Positions 25,820 through 35,694 of a stretch of 64,000 nucleotides of DNA are shown one piece after another. Location of the stretch: contig JBAZWL010000014.1 of NCBI GenBank assembly GCA_041660405.1, forward strand, positions 44,188-108,187. Reading direction: 5' to 3'. Each line of letters starts with the position of its first letter. The first letter of the stretch is position 1. Made by a program: the position numbers and the translations under genes. The notes below the pieces were generated by a model. It saw only the letters and a list, made by a program, of their open reading frames with translations. It searched no databases and was not told the DNA's origin. Source of the stretch: Taibaiella sp041660405 (GTDB lineage: Bacteria > Bacteroidota > Bacteroidia > Chitinophagales > Chitinophagaceae).

Positions 25820-27819
25820 AATGTCATTTCTTTAAATTTTGTGAAATCAAATACGATAAATATAACAGTAGGACTTTCTTCGGCAGATTGTATATCAATA
25901 TTACCATGAAGCGCCTCAACGCGGTGCCGCAGATTTAGCAGGCCGAACCCCATATTGGATTTGCTAACATTAAAACCAGTCCCATTATCCTCAGCAGTAA
26001 TACTTAATCTGTTTTCATGTAACATAATTGCCACTGTTGCAGAAGAGGCATTTGCATGTTTAATTATATTTTGTATCAGTTCCTGGGCCATGCGGTACAC
26101 AATCAGTTCCATAGCTTTATTCAGTTCATTCAGTGGGCCATAAAACTCCAGGTCAATCTGTAACAGGTTACTGGTATTGATACCGTCAGCATGCAACCGC
26201 AGCGCTTTTTCCAGATCATAACGCATCAGCACATCCGGCATCAGATTATGAGCAGTTTTCCTCACTTCGGAAGCAGTCTCTGTAAGCATACGCATTACGG
26301 CCTCGAATTGAGCAGAAGGCTCAGAGCCGGAATGTTCGGCCCGCAAGGTGCCCAGGTTCATTTTAGTAGAAGCCAACATGCCACCTATACCATCGTGTAA
26401 TTCCCGGGCAAGCCGTGTGCGTTCTTTTTCTTCTCCTTCCATCAATGCCTTTAATCTATTAATCTCATTATCCTTTTGCAAAGAAGATATATAATGTTCC
26501 TGAATCTGCTGTTCTTGCTTTTGTTTTTGTTTACTATTTCGGTATAATATATAGAGCAGTGCTATGAGCAGTGTTAGCAATAACAATCCTGATGTACTGC
26601 CTGCAATCCAAAGGTTTTTATTTTTGATCTGACCTTTCTGTCTATTGATCTGCAATTGCTTTTGACTGAGTTCCTTATCTTTTAGTGCTGTTCTGTATTG
26701 GGTTTCCAATTTATTGGCCTGTTGCAGGCGTTCGTTGTTCTTTACGCTATCATACAATTTAATGTAAGCATACAGGTGCTCATTGGCTTTTGAGTATTGT
26801 TTTGTTTTTGTATAAAAATCACCGAGAATACCTTGAAATGCCAGAATCGTGTTGGGTTCCTTCGCCATTTGGGCATTGGCCAAAGACTGTTGCAAATAGG
26901 GTGCGGCATGGGCGTAATCTTTTGCCCGGAAATACGCCATTCCCAGTCGGTCCCTGATATGACGCGCGCCAGGGTCATTGGGTTTTGCCAGTGTCAGGGC
27001 CTCCTTCAAATAGGCTATGGCTTCTTTATGCCTCCCTTTGTCAATCAGTATTTTACCCAAATTGGCCGTTGCCACTTGTTGTAATTTGAGATAATGGTAT
27101 TTTATGGCATGAGCCCTGGCAGCCCTGAAATAGTAGTCTCCTTTTTGAGGGTTTTCCTGTTGTCCGTAGGCAACCCCTTTGTTCAGCAGGATATTGCCTA
27201 ACAGCTGGTTGTTATTCGCTTTACGTGCTGTATATTCCGCCTGGTCCAAATAATAAATTGCTTTTTCATACTGACCCATAGTAATCAACGCATAACCAAG
27301 GTTGTTATAAATGCGGGACAAGGAAATGATAGTGTCTTTTACCATCTCCGCTATTTGCGCCGCTTTACGGTAATGATCTACCGCTTGTACCATGTCTTCC
27401 TCAAATTGATAGGCATCGCCCATTTCTGTATGTATAAAAGCCCGATAGGCCACATACGTTTTTCCTGGTCCGCAATAACCCATTGCTTTATGATATTGTT
27501 CCCGCGCAATTTTATATGCCTTTTTGTCCACCAGGCATTCACCTATATAGATATGGGAAAGGATGAGTCCCTTGGTATATCCTGCCCTGCTGCTTCCTGA
27601 TGAGGCTTGACGCAGCAGGAGTATGGCGCTGTCAGGTGACGTTACACGTAGCTGTTTACCATCCTGGATCAGCTTGAGAATGGCTATGGTATCGCTTGTT
27701 CCCAATGAGCTCAGATTGGATACCATCTCTGCCGGCTGTTGCGCAGCCATTTCCCCTTTATTGAGCAACAACAACGGTAGTAAACAGTAGCACAAATACC
27801 TTAGCGGGGAATACGTCAT
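25816..27819 (-). CDS. TPR-containing sensor histidine kinase (HisKA_3 type)
   Basis: 667 residues: signal peptide (1-27); six or more TPR-like helix pairs (about 75-370) in the periplasm; one TM helix (about 403-427); a coiled coil; a HisKA_3 dimerisation domain with phospho-acceptor His475 in ARELHDGIGGML; and an HATPase_c domain with N-box QNIIKHANAS and G-boxes EDNGTGF and GFGLLNLRHRVEAL. This is the usual Bacteroidota architecture of a TPR sensor paired with a NarL-type regulator, which overlaps it by 4 bases. The ligand is unknown. Confidence 0.92.
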   Translation of the reverse strand: MTYSPLRYLCYCLLPLLLLNKGEMAAQQPAEMVSNLSSLGTSDTIAILKLIQDGKQLRVTSPDSAILLLRQASSGSSRAGYTKGLILSHIYIGECLVDKKAYKIAREQYHKAMGYCGPGKTYVAYRAFIHTEMGDAYQFEEDMVQAVDHYRKAAQIAEMVKDTIISLSRIYNNLGYALITMGQYEKAIYYLDQAEYTARKANNNQLLGNILLNKGVAYGQQENPQKGDYYFRAARAHAIKYHYLKLQQVATANLGKILIDKGRHKEAIAYLKEALTLAKPNDPGARHIRDRLGMAYFRAKDYAHAAPYLQQSLANAQMAKEPNTILAFQGILGDFYTKTKQYSKANEHLYAYIKLYDSVKNNERLQQANKLETQYRTALKDKELSQKQLQINRQKGQIKNKNLWIAGSTSGLLLLTLLIALLYILYRNSKQKQKQEQQIQEHYISSLQKDNEINRLKALMEGEEKERTRLARELHDGIGGMLASTKMNLGTLRAEHSGSEPSAQFEAVMRMLTETASEVRKTAHNLMPDVLMRYDLEKALRLHADGINTSNLLQIDLEFYGPLNELNKAMELIVYRMAQELIQNIIKHANASSATVAIMLHENRLSITAEDNGTGFNVSKSNMGFGLLNLRHRVEALHGNIDIQSAEESPTVIFIVFDFTKFKEMTL

Positions 27820-28345
27820 GAAGTGTTCAAATATTATCTATATAGACCAGCTATAAGCAAGTAAAGTTAGGGGGATGGATTATTAATTATACATTATGAA
27901 AATTATTATAAAGGAAATGGTTCTATTCTGGGATATGGACTTAGAATACATTTACACTTCAAAATCATTGAGAGATGCTGCCTGTGGAAAGTTTTCTCCA
28001 ACATTTTTAAATCACGAAACACTTTGTTATACCCATTTCATAAAGCCAGTTATACCATTATCTGTTGTTTATTGTCCCTCATCTATTTCATCCGATGTAA
28101 GAGTTCGGCAGAGAAGTATCCGAACAACGAGCTATCTACGGGTTCTCCATATCAGGGCATGGAGACTGGCAGCAGGCAACAAAGAAATACTGGCCTAGAG
28201 AAGCGTTATAGCAATAAAGATACCGGTCGGGTCATGCTATATGAAGGTATGATTATTACGCAATAATTATAATAGTCAGTATATAGAAATCGAAATACTT
28301 AAAATCAATCCTGTCTTTTTTAATCATTTAAAATCAGAACAAACA
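27820..28345. other. Divergent intergenic region with weak small open frames
   Basis: 526 bases between the minus-strand kinase and the plus-strand tail-fibre gene, so it should hold both promoters. Plus-strand frames at 27896-28198 and 28024-28266 are short; the second has a hydrophobic patch then Cys (LLSLIYFIRC) and could be a tiny lipoprotein, but no support beyond that is visible. No clear repeats. Confidence 0.4.
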
Positions 28346-30115
28346 ATGCAAAAACACTACATGAATGTAAAGCTTGCCTTATTGGCCTTATGCCTTTTGG
28401 TCAGCTTCCGGTCCTTGGGGCAATCACCCGGTTTATTTAACTACCAGGCAGCCCTACGCAATCCCGCAGGCGAAATACTGGCCAGCCAATCCGTAGGCCT
28501 TAAATTGAGTATACTGGAAAGCAGTCCCACCGGCACATCTATGTATAGCGAAGTGCATAATGCCATCACTACCGCGCAGGGCCTGGTCAATGTACAAATA
28601 GGCACAGGCACCAATGTTATTGGCGACTTCGCAGCTATTAACTGGGCAAGCGGGGAATATTACCTGAAAGTAGAAATGCAAGACGGTGTATCTTTTGTAA
28701 ACCTGGGCAGCAGCCGTTTAGTAAGCGTTCCTTATGCCCTGTACAGCAACAAATCCTTGTATGCAGATACGGCCGTCAAGGCCACTTATGCAGACACGGC
28801 AGCTTATCTGTCAGGTTTCAACGGTTTTACCGGTTGGTTCCTGGATGGTAATAGTGGTATAGACAGCACCAATTTTATTGGTACAGTTGACAGTATGGAT
28901 TTGGTTTTTAGAACCAATAATAAAAAAAATATGGTATTGCGTATGGACGGTAGCCTTTATATTGGGGATACTGCCTTAATTCCTGCTGATCCATACAATG
29001 GCCTGCCAGACAATGTAGGTTTCGATTTAGACCAACAGACGGGATTTTATTTCAATAAATATAAGGCTGCAGTCAGGGCCGGCGTACTGGCCGATAGTTC
29101 CGTTTGTTGCGGTTTAATCCCATATGCAGGTAGCTTTCCTACTTCTACCAGTCCTGCCTACCTTCGCGAAGATAGCATGGGCTATGGTTCGGTGGCCATG
29201 GGCATTGCTAATAAAGCGAAAGGCCCCGGATCCATTGCTTTAGGTGCGCATAATAAAACATCTGTGTGGGGTTTTGATGTTGCTATTGGCATTGGCTGCG
29301 AAGTCAAAAGTGGATACGGAGCTATTGCCATGGGGCGGCAAGCTATTGCAGCAGGTGAATTGGGGCCATCTATATCCATTGGCTATCGTACAAAATCATT
29401 TGGAGGCTATTCAACTGCCATGGGAAATAGCACGGAAACAAATGGATGGAGTTCTTTTGCTATCGGCGAAAGAACGAAAGCAAACGGATTAGGAAGTGTG
29501 AGCATGGGCTATTACACTATTGCCAATGCCAGAGCTTCCTTATCTATCGGCAGGTATAATGATACTCTGGTTGATGCAGAAAACAGTACCGGTGGTACTG
29601 CCGGTCCAGTCTTTATTGCCACCAGCCCTGCTTTTATTATAGGCAACGGGAGCAGCAACAGCACCAGAAGCAATGCCTTTATGATAAGGTATAACGGCGA
29701 TGCCCACCTTGCCGGCATCTTGACCCAAAGCTCCGACCGCAGGTTGAAAAAAGATATCGAACCTTTGTCCTTAAGTTTGGATAAAGTACAAGCGCTTAAA
29801 GGTGTTACTTATCACTGGAATGGCAAAAACAATCATGACAGCACCCGACTGCAATACGGGCTTATAGCACAAGAAGTAGAAAAAATATTTCCTGATTTGG
29901 TTACTACCGAAAGCAACGGGTATAAAAGTGTGAACTACATTGGCTTAGTACCTGTATTGATTGAGGCCGTAAAAGAACTAAAACAGCAAATGGTTGCCAA
30001 AGAAGGAGAACTAAATGCCTTGAAGGCATCAAACGAAACAACGATAAAAGACCTGGAAGGCAAGGTGAACCATATTTTATTGCTTATGGAGAAGAACGGG
30101 GTAGCCGGGAAATAG
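28346..30115 (+). CDS. Tail-fibre-domain surface protein with S74 chaperone domain
   Basis: 589 residues: signal peptide (cleavage near LGQS, residue 27). The region at about 30-150 starts FNYQAALRNPAGE, a domain common at the front of these proteins. YadA-head-like repeats follow at about 275-400 (GYGSVAMGIANKAKG, GPGSIALGAHNK, GYGAIAMGRQAIA), expected to form a trimeric left-handed beta-roll. At about 455-560 lies an S74-type intramolecular chaperone domain: SSDRRLKKDIEPL, YGLIAQEVEKIFP and VNYIGLVPVLIEAVKEL. The end is a coiled coil. It is likely a trimeric surface fibre; adhesion is inferred. It heads a three-gene plus-strand run of exported proteins. Confidence 0.88.
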   Translation: MQKHYMNVKLALLALCLLVSFRSLGQSPGLFNYQAALRNPAGEILASQSVGLKLSILESSPTGTSMYSEVHNAITTAQGLVNVQIGTGTNVIGDFAAINWASGEYYLKVEMQDGVSFVNLGSSRLVSVPYALYSNKSLYADTAVKATYADTAAYLSGFNGFTGWFLDGNSGIDSTNFIGTVDSMDLVFRTNNKKNMVLRMDGSLYIGDTALIPADPYNGLPDNVGFDLDQQTGFYFNKYKAAVRAGVLADSSVCCGLIPYAGSFPTSTSPAYLREDSMGYGSVAMGIANKAKGPGSIALGAHNKTSVWGFDVAIGIGCEVKSGYGAIAMGRQAIAAGELGPSISIGYRTKSFGGYSTAMGNSTETNGWSSFAIGERTKANGLGSVSMGYYTIANARASLSIGRYNDTLVDAENSTGGTAGPVFIATSPAFIIGNGSSNSTRSNAFMIRYNGDAHLAGILTQSSDRRLKKDIEPLSLSLDKVQALKGVTYHWNGKNNHDSTRLQYGLIAQEVEKIFPDLVTTESNGYKSVNYIGLVPVLIEAVKELKQQMVAKEGELNALKASNETTIKDLEGKVNHILLLMEKNGVAGK

Positions 30116-30169
30116 TGAGGTAGCATTACTACGTATTCAATATCTATAATTTCAAAACAATAGATTTAC

Positions 30170-30664
30170 ATGAAAAAGATTTTAAGTCTAACCTCCGTGC
30201 TGTTGTTATCCGTAGTGGCCGCACAGGCACAAACTGTGGTGCTGGAGCGCAGCGTCATTGCTGCAACAGGCAGTGTAAGCGCGGCTTTTGACGCAACTAC
30301 TGGCGAAGCCGTTATCCAGACCCAAACAAACGGTACCACCACCCTTACCCAGGGCTTTCATCAAAACCATATTATAGTGGTGGAACTGGGCATAAACGAA
30401 GGACAAATGCAAATTGCATCCGAGGTGTACCCCAATCCATTCACCGAACAGTTTTGGGTAAGTGTGAAGCAGGCCATGCCCGGTGTATTGCAACTAATGG
30501 TTACAGACATAAACGGCAAGGTGCTTTCTGAACATAAAAGCGCGAAAGCACTGATGGTAAAACATGTTTTTGATATGCGACAATATGCTTCCGGCAGTTA
30601 TCTGTTGGGCATATACAAAGAGGGGCAATTGTTGCAATCAGTGAAGCTGGTGAAGAAAATATAG
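30170..30664 (+). CDS. Small T9SS-sorted exported protein
   Basis: 164 residues: signal peptide (1-20, AQAQ), a short middle (VLERSVIAATG, TGEAVIQTQTNGTTTLTQGF) and a T9SS type A sorting domain on the last about 80 residues (SEVYPNPFTEQFWVSV, GSYLLGIYKEGQ, SVKLVKKI). The non-sorting part is only about 65 residues, so this is nearly all export signal, of a kind often encoded beside tail-fibre or gliding CTD proteins. It lies 54 bases after the S74 protein. Role unknown. Confidence 0.85.
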   Translation: MKKILSLTSVLLLSVVAAQAQTVVLERSVIAATGSVSAAFDATTGEAVIQTQTNGTTTLTQGFHQNHIIVVELGINEGQMQIASEVYPNPFTEQFWVSVKQAMPGVLQLMVTDINGKVLSEHKSAKALMVKHVFDMRQYASGSYLLGIYKEGQLLQSVKLVKKI

Positions 30665-30712
30665 GGTTGACAATGTTGTGACCTAACAGATGTTTCGGCT
30701 GCTGCGCAGGCC

Positions 30713-30761
30713 TCAGGACAATGGGAATGATAAGCAAAAGGAAACAACCCCATTGTCCTGA
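30713..30761. repeat. 13-bp perfect inverted repeat (REP-like hairpin)
   Basis: TCAGGACAATGGG at 30713-30725 pairs exactly with 30749-30761 across 23 bases. The arm shares CTCAGGACAA with the RAYT inverted repeats near 2 kb. It also runs into GAGCATAGCGAAGGAT, which looks like an interspersed intergenic repeat. It lies between two exported-protein genes. Confidence 0.65.
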
Positions 30762-30849
30762 GCATAGCGAAGGATCTAAAAAAAACAATTGCTCATTGTC
30801 CTTTGGTAACACAATGTTTAAGCATCCAATTGGTTTTAAAATAAAAAGT

Positions 30850-33177
30850 ATGAACACAACTTTTACCAAAATATATCCACTTACTTGCCTTGTGCCCTTG
30901 CTATTGTTTGTAGCCGTCACTTTTTCTTCCCAGCCGGTAAAGGCCCAAAGAGAAAACATGTGGGCCTTCAATATAATGGAAGGCTTGGATTTTAACCATC
31001 CCGACACCAATGGTTATCCTTCCCCTATTGCTACAAGTAATGGCAATTATCCCTGGCTTATACCCAATAATTATTTTTCTACCTTTCCCAGGGCAAGTGC
31101 AACCATCTGTGATATGTCGGGCAATTTGATGTTCTATACCGAAGGTTCCAATATCTGGGACAAACAGGGGACCGTAATGCCTAACGGCAAGGACATAACA
31201 GGATTGGAAAGCACAAATAATAGCTACTACAATATACCTAATGGTCCTGTAGTAGCCTCTTTAGGCGTTACGGCTATAGTGCCTACAATTGACAGTTTTG
31301 AAAAATACTATGTCTTTTCTATTACGGCAACTCAGTGGCTATCTCAATGGTCTGTAGGACAGTTGGCCAATGCCGGTAAGCTATTTTACAGCGTGGTGGA
31401 TATGGGTCGGCATGGGGGCATGGGGGATGTGGACCTGTCGCAAAAAGCAATATTAATAGATTCCGTGCTGGCAGACAGGATGGTTGCTATTCGGGGAGAA
31501 GATTGTAATATCTGGCTATTGGTTAGCAATAAAGAAGAAACATTATTTAAAGCCTATGAAATAACTGGAGAAGGGATCAATCTTAACCCTGTTATTTCCT
31601 ATGTAGGGGCTACAGGGATGGCCTCGACATTTTATCCTACCATGTGGGGACATTTAAAAGTATCGCCCAACAGAAGAAAACTGGCAAGAACGCAAACTTC
31701 CACTTATTATATAGGGTTTGAACAATACTGTGTCGGGGGGATAGACGTATTTGATTTTGATCCGGCCACCGGAGTAGTGTCCAACCGATTAATGCTGGAT
31801 GGCAATTATACCACCCCCCTTATACATATAAAGGCATATGGCAGTGCGGAATTTTCTTCAGATAATTCCAAAGTGTACGGAACATTGTGGGATGATGTAG
31901 AAATGCATTTGTCCCATATCAGTAATCCTCACCTCGTGGCGCAATTCGATCTGAATAACCCCAACCCACCGGCATCAAAGTTAATTGTGGACAGCAGTAG
32001 CGGTCATGATATTAAAAGAGGCCCTGACGGAAAAATTTATTACGGATACGAGGTTCAAAACCCGGGCTGGATGAATTCCTTGAGTGCCATTACCCAACCT
32101 AATTTGGCCGGGGCGGCTTGTGTCCCCCAAAGGGCTGTACTTTATGGTTTGCCCAACGCTGTTTATCAATACTTACCCTTTTCCCAATTTCCCAATTCCG
32201 TGCCCGTGCTTCTCCGCGATACCATAATAAACAAAATATTAGTACGGCAATGTTATCAGGAAAAAGTCACTATCTCCGCGACAAATACCAGTGGAAAATG
32301 GTACAAATGGGATCAGAATTATCCTTACGATGAAGGTAATACCAGCCCTTCAAGAGTAGTATATCCCGGCACGTATGTGGTGCGCTATATTACTAGCAAT
32401 CCTTGTTCTTACCACATAGATTCCTTTATTGTACCCGGGCCAAAACCATTGCCCCAACTAATGGTTCAGGAATGTATGGCCAGTGTGCAACCCGTTGAAG
32501 ATACTTTAGATTGGGCTTATATCTGGCTAAAAGGTATTGATACGTTGCATGCTAAACCTTATAGCAAAGCGGGGGACGCGATTTATGACCTTACGCCCGG
32601 TAGTTATTCCTTATACATCCAAAACCCTGACGGCTGTGATACCATCTTTACGTTTGAAATAGATGAGCAACCATTTTTGGTAGTAAGTCCCTCGGATACT
32701 ATCATCCGCTATGGCGATAGCATCCAGCTGCAGGCTTCGGGCATGTATTATTATACCTGGAGCCCGTCCGGTAGCCTGAGCAACGACACTGCGTCAAATC
32801 CTTTTGCCCGCCCATTACACCCCGTTGCTTATATGGTGAAGGGAATAAGTGAGGGCGGTTGTATGGATTCAGCTACGATATTTATTGACATTGATTATAC
32901 TATGCCTGATTTTGTACCTAATGCTTTTTCTCCCAATGGCGATGGTCTCAACGACCTCTTCCGTATTGAAAACATCACTTATCAGCATGTGTTGGAATTC
33001 AGAGTATTTAACAGGTTTGGCCAATGCGTGTTTTATACCATGAATGCCAAAAATGGCTGGGACGGCACTTTCCACAATAAGCCTTGTGATATAGGTACTT
33101 ATTATTACCTCATCAGAATTGCTTACCCGGATAAGAGAGAGAAAACACTTAAAGGTGATGTAATCCTGATAAGATAA
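30850..33177 (+). CDS. Large exported protein with gliding-motility (T9SS type B) C-terminal domain
   Basis: The ATG at 30850 is chosen because a signal peptide follows (MNTTFTKIYPLTCLVPLLLF to VKAQ); a start 43 codons upstream would put it inside the intergenic hairpin. About 775 residues. The N-terminal half contains repeated beta-propeller-like blade sequence (KLFYSVVDMG, HLKVSPNRRKLA, AEFSSDNSKVYGT, HDIKRGPDGKIYYGYE), with Cys and PKD/Ig-like segments later (about 500-690). The last about 90 residues (VPNAFSPNGDGLNDLF, RVFNRFGQCVF, NGWDGTF, GTYYYLI) are the gliding-motility-associated CTD, a type B T9SS signal. Ligand and role are unknown. Confidence 0.88.
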   Translation: MNTTFTKIYPLTCLVPLLLFVAVTFSSQPVKAQRENMWAFNIMEGLDFNHPDTNGYPSPIATSNGNYPWLIPNNYFSTFPRASATICDMSGNLMFYTEGSNIWDKQGTVMPNGKDITGLESTNNSYYNIPNGPVVASLGVTAIVPTIDSFEKYYVFSITATQWLSQWSVGQLANAGKLFYSVVDMGRHGGMGDVDLSQKAILIDSVLADRMVAIRGEDCNIWLLVSNKEETLFKAYEITGEGINLNPVISYVGATGMASTFYPTMWGHLKVSPNRRKLARTQTSTYYIGFEQYCVGGIDVFDFDPATGVVSNRLMLDGNYTTPLIHIKAYGSAEFSSDNSKVYGTLWDDVEMHLSHISNPHLVAQFDLNNPNPPASKLIVDSSSGHDIKRGPDGKIYYGYEVQNPGWMNSLSAITQPNLAGAACVPQRAVLYGLPNAVYQYLPFSQFPNSVPVLLRDTIINKILVRQCYQEKVTISATNTSGKWYKWDQNYPYDEGNTSPSRVVYPGTYVVRYITSNPCSYHIDSFIVPGPKPLPQLMVQECMASVQPVEDTLDWAYIWLKGIDTLHAKPYSKAGDAIYDLTPGSYSLYIQNPDGCDTIFTFEIDEQPFLVVSPSDTIIRYGDSIQLQASGMYYYTWSPSGSLSNDTASNPFARPLHPVAYMVKGISEGGCMDSATIFIDIDYTMPDFVPNAFSPNGDGLNDLFRIENITYQHVLEFRVFNRFGQCVFYTMNAKNGWDGTFHNKPCDIGTYYYLIRIAYPDKREKTLKGDVILIR

Positions 33178-33295
33178 AATATTTAGCCGAAGATCTGTTG
33201 TAATGTATCAAATATGTTGATTGAAGCTACGGGGGAAAGTGAAAACATGCTTCTCATTTTTGTATTTAATCGTGATTATCCCCAAAAGTATATCT

Positions 33296-33900
33296 TCAAA
33301 CATGCTGATAAAAAGTAGTGCTCTTGGAGAAGCAAATTGTCCGCCTCGAAAGACGTTTTAGATGGGCCAGGAATGTTAGGTTTTTACGTTCTATATGATT
33401 GGTTCCCTTTTTTCTTGTACTATGGATTTTACTTGGCAACAAGGTGCCATAGTGTTTCAGCTTATCCGTATAAACTTTAGTAGCATTGGACAGTATTAAT
33501 GTGTTTGTCATGGGTCTAAGAGTATTGTTTGTCCTGCGCCAATATTGAAATCAATAACTTCTGTGGTATTCTTTATTATAGCATAGGATACCCATATTTG
33601 TTTCTCTCGATATCGCACGTAGGTACAGAGCTCGTCCATCTCATATTCTTTTCCCATCATAATCATAGGGGCAAATACCTTTGCGCTAAAGACAGTATCT
33701 TTTTTTTAACTGTCGTTACGGAAATTTTTAATAGACGGGCAATGCTACGAATACCGCATCCTTCCTTGAGATATTCTTTGATTTTCTGGGCCGTATTCGT
33801 CTGGCAGGCACTATAGTCGTAGGAGTCTACGAAACTGCGCTTGCAGGATTTACATAAATAACTGTTGCTTACCATAAGAAGTACCATTTTTTACGCATTT
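33296..33900 (-). pseudogene. Decayed IS1-family transposase
   Basis: Reading from right to left, a first fragment has CKSCKRSFVD and EGCGIRSIARLLKIS (InsA-type zinc finger and HTH). A middle part in other frames has DELCTYVRYREKQIWVSYAI and VIDFNIG (start of the DDE domain). A last fragment ends NATKVYTDKLKHYG, NHIERKNLTFLAHLKRLSRR and TICFSKS (the conserved IS1 C-terminus). Several frame changes and a stop separate the pieces, and the N-terminal CPxC half-finger is out of frame. IS1 can use one programmed shift, but not this many, so it is dead. I could not find clear terminal repeats. Confidence 0.8.
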
Positions 33901-33918
33901 GAAATTAGCACAAAAAAG

Positions 33919-33950
33919 AAAGCAGACAGTGTTTATACTGCCTGCTTTTT
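33919..33950. terminator. Hairpin with T-tracts on both strands
   Basis: Twelve-base arms with one mismatch around a 6-base loop; T-rich tracts follow in both directions. It could end transcripts arriving from the minus-strand genes to its right. Confidence 0.5.
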
Positions 33951-34035
33951 GTCTCTTTTAGGGTGTCACTATGTTGATTTTACTGGTATTCCCAGTTACA
34001 TCAACATATCTGGTATACTACCCACCATTTTATAT

Positions 34036-34128
34036 GACCTGTTTTGGCGTGTTTTAAAGAACATTTTGTGTGATACATATATAATCATTTAGTAGTCTTT
34101 GGCCAAGACTATCGTCAATTTTATTATG
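34036..34128 (+). repeat. 93-bp direct repeat, copy 1
   Basis: From GACCTGTTTTG to AGACTATCGTCAATTTTATTATG. It matches 39330-39422 in the same orientation and at the same length, with roughly 15 scattered differences and the run GACTATCGTCAATTTTA identical in both. It lies in the otherwise gene-free stretch 33951-34317. Confidence 0.75.
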
Positions 34129-34317
34129 CTAATTCTAGAGAAACCCATGAACAGCTAAATGATAAAGACAGGCAGGTTATATGTTGGTCAAGATTGTGCT
34201 TAACCAATTTGAAAAACTAAGGAAGTTACAAATGTGAAACTGTTCTCGCTTTTGAGGATTACACTTTGTTACTGGTGTCGACATTGAGGTTGACACCAGG
34301 ATGGAAATTTAATCCCT

Positions 34318-34785
34318 TCATGGTTTCATCGCATCATTTACCGGTTGGCTGTCCACGAACTGCTCAAATTTTATAATCTTACCGTCCTTCAATTTCCAGA
34401 CGTGGGTACCCCTGGCCTCAAACGGTTTACCTGAGATATTGTAGGTGCCGGTATAGGTGCCATAAGCTACTACTTTATCATCGCTTGCGACATAGTCTTC
34501 AGGCGTAAATTTGTAATCTATCCATTCACTTCCCAGGCGGCTAAATACATTTTGGGTTACGTTTTCCAGACCCATATATGTTCCGGCATAAGGAAAACCC
34601 TTGGCTTCTGTCCAGGAGATATCTCCGGCCGCATATTTAGCCAGATTTCTACCATTCTCTTCAGAAGTTTTTCCTTCGTAGGTGCTTTTTATTATTTCAA
34701 GATTTGTCATTCTCTTTTGAGTTAGGAAACAGCCCGACAGTGCCATGAGCCCTATCAGGCTGAAAATTATTTTTAGTTTTACCAT
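34318..34785 (-). CDS. NTF2/SnoaL-like lipoprotein
   Basis: 155 residues with a lipoprotein signal (lipobox LSGC, Cys19) and a nuclear transport factor 2-like fold from about residue 28 (TNLEIIKSTYEG, SRLGSEWIDYKFTPEDY, VAYGTYTGTY, THVWKLKDGKIIKFEQFVD). SnoaL-like proteins form cone-shaped barrels used as enzymes or ligand binders; no catalytic set can be named. It overlaps the upstream MBL-fold gene by 7 bases, so the two are translationally coupled and probably act in the same compartment. Confidence 0.82.
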   Translation of the reverse strand: MVKLKIIFSLIGLMALSGCFLTQKRMTNLEIIKSTYEGKTSEENGRNLAKYAAGDISWTEAKGFPYAGTYMGLENVTQNVFSRLGSEWIDYKFTPEDYVASDDKVVAYGTYTGTYNISGKPFEARGTHVWKLKDGKIIKFEQFVDSQPVNDAMKP

Positions 34786-35630
34786 TTCATTTCACCGGTA
34801 TTCACTTTTGCCCCTATCAGCAGAGCGGTTTCAAAAGTAAGTGTGGGGTATTTTGCTTTTATTACTTTAACCAGTGCCTCAGAAGTTTTGTTGGTTTTCA
34901 GCGCTTCTTCGTAAAACTGAATATAGCTTTTGGTATGCGTAACTGCTGAAAGGTCAAATGGAGTATTAGAATTGGCATGTGCAGGAATTACAATTGATGG
35001 ATGTAAAGCTTCGATTTTGTCCAAAACAGCTATCCATTGCTGGCGGGCTTCTGCTGTCTGTGCATCTGCCATCCATAAGTTAAATGTGGTACCAAAAACA
35101 TTGATACCGCCTAAAACCGCTTTTATGGAAGGTATCCACACAAAGGTTTTAGATGGGAATTCGTCCAGTCCGATAATTTCCAGTTTCTGACCTTCTAACT
35201 CAATACTGTTGCCCTTTAAAACTTGTGGCAGAGTAACGTTAGAGGTAATGGCCTTACCTAATCGTTCTCCCCAAACATCCAGTTTTTTCTGGGCAGTTGC
35301 CTTGATGGATTCAACTGTTGCCGGCGATGCATAGGCAGTCACTTCCGGGAAATATTTTTTAAATACTTCCAATCCAAAATAGAAATCAGGGTCAGCATGG
35401 GGAACATAAATTGTGGTTAGTTTTTTACCTGATTTTTTGATTTGATCGGCTACTTTCTCTGCATCTGCAAGTGTGAATTGTGCATCGATCAATACTGCAT
35501 CTGTTTTACCGGATACGATTACCGAGGCTACACCAAAACTATTTTCTGATGCGTTGAAAATTTCCAGTTTTAAATTGTTTGCTTCAATGGTTTTGAAACT
35601 TTGTGCCTGTACTTCCATTTTAATTAACAT
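34779..35630 (-). CDS. MBL-fold metallo-hydrolase-like exported protein with altered metal site
   Basis: 283 residues from the ATG at 35630. The MBL core is clear (VIVSGKTDAVLIDAQFT, TIYVPHADPDFYFGLEVF, EIIGLDEFPSKTFVWIPS, IVIPAHAN), but the canonical HxHxDH is HADPDF, with only the first His and Asp kept, so metal binding may be changed or lost. In-frame codons upstream of the ATG spell KKVSSLVLLITL, a perfect signal-peptide core, open back to 35669, where the codon before KK is ATA and the one before that a second ATA preceded by a stop. The true start is thus probably ATA at 35669 (rare) or a mutated ATG. A promoter element lies just upstream. Confidence 0.8.
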   Translation of the reverse strand: MLIKMEVQAQSFKTIEANNLKLEIFNASENSFGVASVIVSGKTDAVLIDAQFTLADAEKVADQIKKSGKKLTTIYVPHADPDFYFGLEVFKKYFPEVTAYASPATVESIKATAQKKLDVWGERLGKAITSNVTLPQVLKGNSIELEGQKLEIIGLDEFPSKTFVWIPSIKAVLGGINVFGTTFNLWMADAQTAEARQQWIAVLDKIEALHPSIVIPAHANSNTPFDLSAVTHTKSYIQFYEEALKTNKTSEALVKVIKAKYPTLTFETALLIGAKVNTGEMKW

Positions 35631-35694
35631 TAAAGTGATTAATAATACTAGTGAACTAACTTTTTTTATTATCTATTTTTTTTAGATGATCGAA

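Noticed and set aside
28024..28266. Possible small lipoprotein
   Set aside because: A Cys follows a hydrophobic patch but basic residues precede it, and there is no leader; kept only as a note on the intergenic region.
33296..33887. Functional IS1 with programmed frameshift
   Set aside because: More than one frame change and a stop separate the parts and the CPxC half of the zinc finger is out of frame.
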